Source: Malania oleifera
Taxonomy: Eukaryota; Streptophyta; Magnoliopsida; Santalales; Ximeniaceae
Direction: 5' to 3'
Length of the DNA: 64,000 bases
Assembly (NCBI RefSeq): GCF_029873635.1
Contig: NC_080422.1
Coordinates: 662,001-726,000 of the forward strand
The number at the start of each line of letters is the position of its first letter. Position 1 is the stretch's first letter. The notes beneath the pieces are model-generated. The model had not been told where the DNA came from. It worked only from the letters and a program-made list of their open reading frames with translations, and made no database searches. A program made the translations under genes and the position numbers. Positions 56,585 to 64,000 of this stretch are shown in pieces.

Positions 56585-58110
56585 AAGTCTCGTCTACAGG
56601 CCACACAACCCTGTCATGAGAGGTTAAATCATGGCATGCAGTTTTCTAGGGTATTATCACAATTATTTAAATGTATATAGATTTACAGTAATTAGCAGAT
56701 ATATTATAGTATTAGAAGTATGAATAAGTAGGAAGTTCTGTTAACACAGTTGTATCTTAAACTACATAGGTGTGCGTTGCAATATAAATTGTTTTATCAG
56801 TTAACTCATATTTAGAATTTTTATCAGTATAATATATATGTAACTCATTTGCCACACTCTGATAATAGCATATTTCACCTTACTGAGAGTTGTTTCATCC
56901 CATTAATTTACCACTTTTCGGGTGATCTAGGTAGGCGTGCAGATCAAGCACTAAGATAAAGGGGACCTTGTATTGCCCTATTCAGAGGGTAAGTATTTTG
57001 GGAAGTCACTTTTAAGTAGTCCCGAGGTCCAAGTGAAGGTATTTTGGGAATGGTTATGTATGTATATTTTGGAGAGATACTAACTCCCTCGTATTGTATA
57101 TATTTGATGTGGTTATTTGCTTCCTACTTTTCACTGCATAGGTAGTTCATGGATATACAGGTTCCACGGTCTTTACCTAATTCGTGATGATGTTATGATT
57201 TATATTAGAAGGTATTAGAGCAGTGAAATTTTACAGTTTATATATGAAAAAAAAATGATGACGTGAAAAAAATCAGGTCGTTACATTCATCTTCTTTATT
57301 GATTTCTTTGAAGTACATTGATTCTAACATGTACTAATATGCTCTTTTAAGGAGTATTCCATTGTACAAACAATCTTGCCTTGTTTATTTTGTTATTGAC
57401 GGTTTAGGGATTTTGAATCATTGCCTAACAAGAGGATTGTTCTCATTAGAGAAGCAGCTCCACCTTGATCGGAGAGTGGTATACTTCACCTAGTAACGAA
57501 GTGGAAAGGAAAATCGTCAAATCGGGTCACTTGAGGCAAGGACGTAGGCTGCTGGCCTGACCTTGTAGAAATTCGGTGTCCAGCTCTTCTTCCCTTACTC
57601 TTTAAATTATTACAAGATACAACCTGCGTGTATGCTTTATTTTTATTGAGAACTTGCTGAATGTTGAAACTTGCTAAATATTAGTTTTGGTAGTGATTAA
57701 ATCTATATTGGTTGTATGGTTGTGTTGTTGGATTAAAAATTCAGACAAGCATAACGCTCTTAATTATTGAGTAAATACGTAGAGGTAAAAGGGTTTGTGA
57801 TTAATCAATCTATTGAAGCACAAGTGCTAAGAAAATTCAAGGTTGAATTACTGAAATTGTATATTGAGAATATTATTAACTATAGTTGAAAATTTGATTC
57901 CGATAATTGATTAACTGAATTTATTGAAGTTTGGATTGGGTTTTTAATTTCATATTCATATCTAGGATTCTCGATTGGTAGTACGGTCGCTATTTAGATT
58001 GTGTGATTGTGGTGGTATAAATTAAAAGGGCTAAACTAAATTAAAATTCTGCAAATGAATTTTTAATTATCCAATTCACCCCCTTCTTGGAAATATATCT
58101 TAATTTCAAT

Positions 58111-58123
58111 TGGAATTAGAGCC
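58111..58123 (+). other. Primer-binding site, copia G (degenerate)
   Basis: TGGAATTAGAGCC, two mismatches from the tRNA-iMet site, two bases after the LTR end 'tttca'. Confidence 0.7.
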
Positions 58124-58167
58124 CTATGTTGTAGTAAATATTAACTAGTAGCTACATAAAGAACCCT

Positions 58168-58244
58168 ATGGCACACTTAGGTGTATCCCCTTTTGGTGAA
58201 GGTCAATCTTCATCTAGATCTCCCATCTTCTGCAGTGTAAACTA
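58168..58244 (+). pseudogene. Copia G gag, N-terminal stub
   Basis: ATG at 58168, open for 25 codons (MAHLGVSPFGEG..., ending SPIFCSVNY), then cut by the TG start of copia element I at 58245. The sequence is the usual N-terminus of gag in large plant copia elements. Confidence 0.7.
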
Positions 58245-58629
58245 TGTTGAGGTGAAATGGAAATGGAGAAAATGGAAATGGATTAAATGGAAACGAAAAA
58301 TTAAATGGCCTTGAAGAGGATGAGTTGTAGATAAAAATGAGGAGCGGAGGAGCCAGCTTTCATGCACTGGAACGATAATGTCCCCGTGCTAAAATAACCC
58401 ATTAAATATCTCAATTACTCCCTTCCTTTCCTATCCATTCAATATAGCTATATAATGAAACAACTGTACATGAATGTGAATATAATGAAGTGAGTGAGCG
58501 AGGAGTGTGAGAGTCCTGAAGGTGAGAGAGAGAAAATTGTGATACCCCGTGGAATAAAGGATTAAAAAGGATTTGATGTTACTACTTATATCAACAAGGT
58601 GCACCTTTCTTTTTGGGAGCATTCCCATA

Positions 58630-58692
58630 AAAACTCCACAGTTAAGTGTGCTTGACTTGGAGTAATCTTGGGATGGGTTACCTTCTGAGAAT
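58630..58692 (+). promoter_or_regulatory. 5S-rRNA-like segment, Cassandra LTR 1
   Basis: Reads 'aaactccacagttaagtgtg' then 'cttgacttggagtaatcttg' and 'ggatgggttaccttctg', matching the 3' half of plant 5S rRNA. The A box AGTTAAGTGTGC (58640-58651) and C-box-like GGGATGGGTTACC (58670-58682) are the internal Pol III promoter elements. One C-box base is changed (GTGACC to GTTACC). Confidence 0.85.
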
Positions 58693-59059
58693 TTGTCTTA
58701 GGAAGTCTGTGAGTGAGGACAAAACACACTGAAAAAGACACGTGTTGGTTTATGGGGCTAGCCATTAGTCCGATAAGGCCCGTCCCCTTGTTGTCTGGCC
58801 CAGGTGAAGTAGGAGAGACGCAATGCTACTTGGAAGACCCAGGTTGGGGCATTACAAAATGGTATCAGAGCAATTACCTAACTGGAAGTATGATGAGATT
58901 CACCTCACCTGAGTTTAGAAATGTGGGTTTGCAATGAAGACGTTGCGTTTTGTAAGTTGCGGACAACGTGATACCCCGTGAAAGAAAGGCTTGAGAAGGA
59001 TTTGATGTTACTACCTATATCAACAACGTGCACCTTTCTTTTCGAAAGCCTTCCCATAA

Positions 59060-59120
59060 GAACTCCACGATTATGTGTGCTTGACTTTGAGTAATCTTGG
59101 AATGGGTGACCTTCTAGGAA
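59060..59120 (+). promoter_or_regulatory. 5S-rRNA-like segment, Cassandra LTR 2
   Basis: Equivalent segment with A box ATTATGTGTGC (59070-59080, two changes) and C box GGAATGGGTGACC (59099-59111). LTR 1 keeps the better A box and LTR 2 keeps GTGACC. Confidence 0.82.
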
Positions 59121-59469
59121 ATTTTCTCAAAAAGTGTGTGAGTGAGGACAAAACACACTAAAAAGAATACGTGTTGGTCTGTGGGGCCAATCATTAGTCT
59201 GATAAGGCCCCCTATTGTCTGGTCTAGGTGGAGGAAGAGAGACGCAGTACTCCATGGAAGACCCAGGTTGGGGCATTACAAAAAGTGTGGGAAAATTGAG
59301 TTGAGTTTAGTGTGTGTCTCCTTCTCTTGTTTTTCTCCCAAGTTATAGTATATTCGGTATGCTCCGTGGATGTAGGTTAGATTAGACCAAACCACGTAAA
59401 TCTGTTGTTCTTATTTTGTGTGCTTATTTTACTTGTGTGTGTGATTATTGTTCCTAGATCCCTAACAAG

Positions 59470-59482
59470 TGTTATCAAAGCC
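59470..59482 (+). other. Primer-binding site, copia I (degenerate)
   Basis: TGTTATCAAAGCC, two mismatches from the tRNA-iMet site, just after the LTR end 'ccctaaca'. Confidence 0.75.
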
Positions 59483-60045
59483 AGGTTGGAGCAAAGTCGC
59501 CAGATGAGAGCAAAATTTCCATATTGGAGCATATCAGAGGTCCCTTGAGCTATATTGTGCTAATTACATGTCTAAGGAAAATTCTGTCTAGGAAAGTGTG
59601 ACTTAAGTGGTCCATTGTGACCCCTCACTTCCCTGAGAATTTACCTGGTGTAATTTAACACAATCATCACTGGGCTCCACTGCCACATCAACAAACAAGT
59701 TAGTACTAGGCCCAATTGTCACGTTAGCACCACAATATCATTGGGCCCCACTTACCACATCAGCGCCACGTCATCATAAGGTCCCACTTGTCACATCAGT
59801 AGTTAATTAATGCCATTAATTAACGTCGTCAGTAACGGCGTCAGAATATTCTGTTAAGTGGGAGTATATTCCATTAAGTTTAATGGAAAGTTAACCAATT
59901 TTGACCAGAAGGTTTGACAAGGTTTTCAGAGTCATTTCAAGTCCATTTTTTATACGACATGAACCATTTCTAAGGTTTTCAGTCGTTCCAAATCCAACTG
60001 TGTTGTCCATTTGAGCTGATTCCATCTCTAGATCAACAAATCAAG
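59483..60045 (+). other. Untranslated leader of copia I
   Basis: Between the PBS and the gag ATG. Contains six or so repeats of the phrase 'cccacttgtcacatca' or near variants (59670-59800), a small degenerate direct repeat. No ORF. Confidence 0.5.
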
Positions 60046-60840
60046 ATGTTGAACAGCACCAACTTCTGTTTCTGAAAGATGCAGATCGAGGACTAATTGT
60101 TTGGTAATGAGTTGCACTTACCATTGAAAGGAAAGCCAGATTCTAAGAAGGAGGACGAATGAGAGTTGCTTGATCGAAAATGTCTCGGAACTATCAGGAT
60201 GATGCTAGCAAAGTCTGTTGCCTTTAATATCAAGCACCTGACAACCACCAAGTCTTTTATGGATGCGCTCTTCAATATATATGAGCAGTCATCAACCACC
60301 AATAAGGTACACTTAATGAAGAATTATTTACCATGAACATGTCCGCGGGTGAATTTTTTAGTAGACGTCTAAATAATTTCAACGAGCTGTCGGATCAACT
60401 TGCCTCAATTGAAATCAAGTTTGATAGTGAGATCCGTGCCTTACTGATTCTTAGTCAGATGCTTAAGAGTTGGAAAGGTACTGTTATTGCGATCAGAAGT
60501 TCCGCAGGAAAATCAAAACTGAATTTTGATGAAGTCAACAGCATGATTTTGATAGAAGAGATCAGGATGTCAAACACTGCTACCACTTCAAGTTCAGCAT
60601 TATATGTGGAAAGCTGAGAGAGAGATTCATGGAAAGGAAGCGGGCATGGCCAATCAAAAAATCACGGCAGATCTAGGTCTAGGTGATCTAAATCCAAAAA
60701 TCCCAAAGGTTCCTAGGGCACAAAGAACATTAAGTGCTGGAACTGTGGAAAGTTCGGTCATTTTATAAATCAGTGCAAAGGTCCAATAAAAGAATATGAG
60801 GCAAAGACAGAAGCAAATATTGCTTCAGAAGAAGGTGATA
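60046..60840 (+). pseudogene. Copia I gag
   Basis: Likely start at ATG 60046 (MLNSTNF), but a stop follows within a few codons. The best-kept part is 60333-60617, with NNFNELSDQLASIEIKF and ALLILSQMLKSWKGTVIAIR, the UBN2-type gag core. A zinc knuckle, CWNCGKFGHFINQC, lies at about 60733-60774. Several stops and frame changes inactivate it. Confidence 0.82.
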
Positions 60841-63800
60841 TGTTGATATGCTCTTTGGAGAGCAAGAAGAAGTCTTGGTTCTTAGACTCTGAAGCCTCAT
60901 TTCATGCCACTTGCAGTAAAGATTACCTAGAGGAATATATACCAGGTGACTTTGGTAAGGTATACCTTGGAAATGATTAACCTTGCAACATAAATGATAA
61001 GGAAATTGTGAAAATCAAGATGAACGGGTTAGTATGGAAGCTGAAGGATGTCAGATATATTCTAGACCTAAGAAAAAACTTGATCTTAGTTGGTCAACTG
61101 GCAGATTAGGGATACATCACAACATTCATTGGCGATGAATGGAAGATTTCAAAGGGTGCACTATTGATTGCACGAGGTAAAAAAAGTGGAACGCTTCATG
61201 TGACTTCTAATGCATGTATGTCTATTTCAACTGCTATAGAAAATGTCGATAGCAACATATGGCATCAACAACTTGGCCACATTAGTGAGAAGGGACTCAA
61301 GGTGATGCACTCAAAGGGAAAGTTGAGTGATCTATGGTCAGTAGAGATTGATATGTGTGAGGATCGTTTACTTAGGAAATAGAAGAGGGTCAGTTTCCAA
61401 ACATTCACCAGTACCCCAAAGAAGGAGAGACTTGAACTAGTCCACTCAGATGTATGGAGACCGATGACAGTCTCATCCCTAGGTGGAAGGAATTATTTCA
61501 TGACGTTTATTGACGATCATTTTCGGAAGGTATGGGTTTGCTTCCTAAAATAAAAATTTGATGTCTTTGACGATTTTAAGATTTGGAAAGCAATGGTTGA
61601 AAATGAAACTAGTTTGAAAATCAAGAAGTTGAAAACCAATAATGGTGGTGAGTATGATGACACCGGATTCAAGAAATTCTTCTATAAGCATCGTATTAGG
61701 ATGGAAAGAATTGTGCTAGGTATGCCTCAGCACAACGGCGTAGTTGAGCGGATGAACTGAACATTGACTGAAAGAGCCAGAAGCATGTGTATGCAGTCAG
61801 GCTTACCAAAGCAGTTCTAGGTAGAAGTAGTCAATACAGCAACATTGGACAACAATCTACCGGAAGAGGTATAGAGCATAAAATAGATGAGACTTTCACA
61901 TTTGAAATTTTTTGGTTGTGTAGCATATGTGCATGTTAATGATCATGTCAGAAACAAGAATGATCCAAAGTTCCGAAAATGCACCTTTGTCGGTTACGGT
62001 GAAGATGAGTATGGGTATCGCATTTGGGATGATGAAAACAAGAAGGTGATCAGAAGCAAAGATGTGATCTTTAATGAAAAGGTGATGTACAAAGATAGAC
62101 ACACAATAGAACCAACCAAACCTGCAGAACGAGTTCAGAATGAAACAACATGTGTAGACTTGGATGATGTCCTAGAAGGTGTCGAGACACAACAGTGAAA
62201 AACCAAGAATCCTTGGGCAGAGGAGACACAACAGAAAAATGCCAAGATTCCTCAGGTTGAGGAACCTGTGGAGAAAATTATTGCACCACTGTCTCCTACT
62301 CCAACTCTGGAGCTTAGGAGATCTTCTTGGTAGCATGTACCAAAAAAGAGGTATATGAATTATTTACTAAATTTGATGATGAAGAATGTCAAGTAGGAGA
62401 TTCGAGCAAGTGGGAGCTTGCAATGAAGGATGAGATGAAGTCCCTTAACTCCAAAAAAATGTGGGAACTAGCTAAGTAGGCCAAAGGTAAGAAGGCTCTT
62501 CACAACAAGTGGGTGTACATGATCAAAGAGGAGCATGATAGATCCAGGATGTACAAAACCCAATTGGTAGTCAAAGGCTTCGATCAGAAGGAAGAAATTG
62601 ACTACACTGACATTTTTGCATCAGTTGTGAAGTTAACAACCATCAAATTAGTCTTGAGCATTGTTGCCTCAGAGGGCCTACATCTCGAGCAGTTGGATAT
62701 GAAGATTGCATTTCTTTATGGTGATCTTGATGAAAAGATTTATATACACCAACTAGAAGAATTCTCAGTAAAACGTACAGAGGTTCTTGTGTGCAGATTA
62801 AAGAAAAGCTTGTATAGTCTCAAACAAGCTCCCGAGCAACGGTTCAAAAAATTTGATAGCTTTATGCGCAAAAAATATTTTTAGAAGTGCAATGCCAATC
62901 ATTGTTGCTACTTCAAGAGGTATCATTCTAGCTATATCATACTATTTCTATATGTCGATGACATGTTAGTTGCAAGACTAGATATAGGAGAAATCAGAAA
63001 ATTGAAGCAACAAATGTCAGAGGAGTTTGACTTGAAAAACTTGGGTTTAGCCAAGCAGATACTTGGGATTCGGATCTTCATAGATAAGCAACAGGGAACG
63101 TTGCGGTTATCTCAGTCGGAGTATATTAGCCATGTTTTATAGAGATTCAACATGAGCAGCACCAAGGCAGTAAATACGCCATTGGCTGGTCACTTTCGTC
63201 TCTCCAAGGATCAGGCTCCCTAGACAGATTAAAAGGACTTCATGGCTAAGGTACCCTATGCCTTAGCAATTGGAAGTCTCATGTACATCATGATTGGTAC
63301 CTAACTAGACATTAGTCAAGCACTAGGAGCTGTCAGCATGTTTAAGTCAAATTCAGGGAAGACTCACTGGGAACTAGTGAAGTGGATTTTGAGATATCTA
63401 TGTGGCAATATTGATAAGTTCCTATGTTTGGGCAAAGGAGATTTGAAAATTTGAGGATATGTTGATACTAATTTTGAAGGTAATATTGATCATCGCAGAA
63501 GTACCACCAGATATGCGTTCACTGTTGGCACAATAGTTGTTGGTTGGATGTCACAAATACAGAAGATTGGTTTTTTATCCACTATAGAAGCTGTGTATGT
63601 AGCACTGATAGAAGCCAGTAAAGAGATGATTTGACTTCAAGGTTTGTTAATAGAGCTTGGAATAAAACAGGAAAGAAATATTTTGCACAACAACAGTCAA
63701 AGTGCGATTCATCTAGAAAAGAACTCTACATTTCCTTTCAAAACCAAACACATTGGATTACATAATCATTTCGTCATATCTCTGTTAGAGGATGGAGTGT

Positions 63801-63850
63801 TGACACTGAAAAAAAATCTAAGGTAGTAGGAATCCGATAGATATGTTGAC
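60841..63850 (+). pseudogene. Copia I pol (PR-IN-RT-RNase H)
   Basis: Protease motif near 60885-60915 reads WFLDSEASFHAT, with the catalytic-loop Gly replaced by Glu. Integrase zinc region: WHQQLGHISEKGL (61258-), then MCEDRLLRK, where the last Cys is Arg. The core has LVHSDVW, FIDDHFRKVWV, NNGGEYD and MPQHNGVVERMN. The region 61887-62198 is a long open piece after integrase. RT has KTQLVVKGFDQKEEIDYTD, LEQLDMKIAFLYGDLDEKIY and YVDDMLVA (62951-62974), with catalytic Asp residues intact. RNase H shows GNIDHRRSTTRYAF and STIEAVYVALIEASKEM. Around fifteen stops, mostly TAG, break the frame. Confidence 0.88.
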
Positions 63851-63979
63851 AAAGGTGGTGACTACAGAGAAATTGAAGTTGTGCTCAACTTCAGTTGGTC
63901 TTCATGCTTGAAGACATATTTGAGCACATCATTATCTATATACTGGTTAAGATAGTATCTCTGTCTCCAAGTGAGAGAT

Positions 63980-64000
63980 TGTTAAGCTGAAATGGAAATG
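63980..64000 (+). repeat. Start of copia I 3' LTR
   Basis: TGTTAAGCTGAAATGGAAATG at the window edge, preceded by AAGTGAGAGA, and matching the first 21 bases of the 5' LTR with two changes. Confidence 0.85.

Larger units (their letters stand above)
55089..57285 (+). mobile_element. Solo LTR H, gypsy family A-like
   Basis: TGTAGAGACCCGAAG at 55089 to GGTCGTTACA at 57285, with perfect TTCAT duplications (55084-55088 and 57286-57290). It shares 'ccctgtcatgagaggttaaa' (about 56609) and the overall plan with the LTRs at 1-4592. Palindrome array at 55180-55350, AT microsatellite at 55961-55997. It is nested in the 5' LTR of copia G and contains a small poly-A-tailed insertion. Confidence 0.92.
58538..59280 (+). 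mobile_element. Cassandra TRIM retrotransposon
   Basis: Two LTRs of about 319 and 314 bases (58538-58856 and 58967-59280), both running from TGTGATACCCCG (CGTGATACC in the second) to GGGCATTACA, around an internal region of only 110 bases. A perfect PBS (TGGTATCAGAGC, 58860-58871) follows LTR 1. There is no coding sequence. Both LTRs carry a segment resembling 5S rRNA, the hallmark of Cassandra. The flanks AAAAT (58533-58537) and AAAAG (59281-59285) are a four-of-five duplication. It is nested in the 5' LTR of copia element I. Confidence 0.93.
54139..64000 (+). mobile_element. Copia element G, 5' part, interrupted twice
   Basis: 5' LTR 54139-58108 (about 1.77 kb without its insertion), degenerate PBS at 58111-58123, and the first 77 bases of gag at 58168-58244. 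The gag start, MAHLGVSPFGEGQSSSR, is typical of large copia elements. Gag is broken at 58245 by copia element I, which runs past the window end, so the rest of G lies outside. The LTR has TGTTGATT at its start, a short GTCGAC array (54605-54790), TATATATA at 54892-54899 and the 'caattcacccccttcttgg' signature (58072-58090) shared with LTR D. Confidence 0.8.
58245..64000 (+). mobile_element. Copia element I (Tork/Tnt1-like), decayed
   Basis: 5' LTR 58245-59467 (about 475 bases of its own plus a nested TRIM), PBS at 59470-59482, gag from 60046, pol to about 63850, and the first 21 bases of the 3' LTR at 63980. The two LTR starts read TGTTGAGGTGAAATGGAAATG and TGTTAAGCTGAAATGGAAATG. Domain order gag-PR-IN-RT-RNase H and the 'aagtgagagattgtt' PPT/LTR junction fit Tnt1-like copia elements. 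It is nested in copia G and is inactive. Confidence 0.88.

Noticed and set aside
58640..59111. Genuine 5S rRNA genes
   Set aside because: Only the 3' half of 5S is present, with mutations, inside paired TRIM LTRs with PBS. The Cassandra explanation fits all features.

Overview
The window is a transposon-rich piece of a nuclear flowering-plant chromosome, most likely a eudicot. The evidence is a NGATHA-type B3 transcription factor, a Cassandra TRIM carrying 5S-rRNA-like promoter sequence, Ty3/gypsy (Tekay-like) and Ty1/copia elements primed by initiator-Met tRNA, and many AT, GA/CT and GT microsatellites. Only one intact protein-coding gene was found: the B3 factor on the minus strand at 47664-49391. 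Nearly all other coding sequence is decayed retroelement gag or pol.

Layout. 1-4592: two LTRs of gypsy family A in opposite orientation around a copia gag fragment. 5452-25448: a copia element (E) that received a copia-type solo LTR (D, 6833-24200, duplication ATTTG). D received a gag-only gypsy element (B, 8890-24118, duplication TAGAT), and B's 5' LTR received a complete but decayed gypsy element (C, 10935-20043, duplication TTATA). This is four levels of nesting. 25449-27526: non-repetitive, gene-proximal-looking DNA. 27527-36859, minus strand: a tandem LTR-gag-LTR-gag-LTR array (family F). 36860-47640: AT-rich intergenic DNA with a decayed gypsy gag fragment, three copies of a short dispersed repeat and several local duplications. 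47664-49391: the B3 gene, with GA-rich upstream DNA to about 50500. 50952-54138: a decayed DUF4283-like retroelement ORF, broken by a minus-strand solo LTR (51732-53944, duplication GGGGG). 54139 to the window end: a copia element (G). Its 5' LTR holds a gypsy solo LTR (55089-57285, duplication TTCAT), which itself holds a small poly-A-tailed insertion. Its gag is broken by another copia element (I), whose 5' LTR holds a Cassandra TRIM.

The most unusual theme is shared LTR architecture. In gypsy families A, B, C and F and in copia LTRs D and G, the stretch just upstream of the LTR TATA box is an irregular array of short palindromes centred on GTCGAC. The flanks are family-specific: TCGTCGACGA, CCGTCGACGG, GGTCGACC and AGTCGACT types. 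In the gypsy families the TATA box is followed by a (CT)n leader. Two LTR pairs differ by deletions inside these arrays. Families B and F are gag-only and keep PBS and PPT signals like those of the gag-pol element C, which suggests they were moved in trans.

All family letters are my own labels. Boundaries were read by eye from TG/CA ends, PBS/PPT motifs and target-site duplications; no database search was run.
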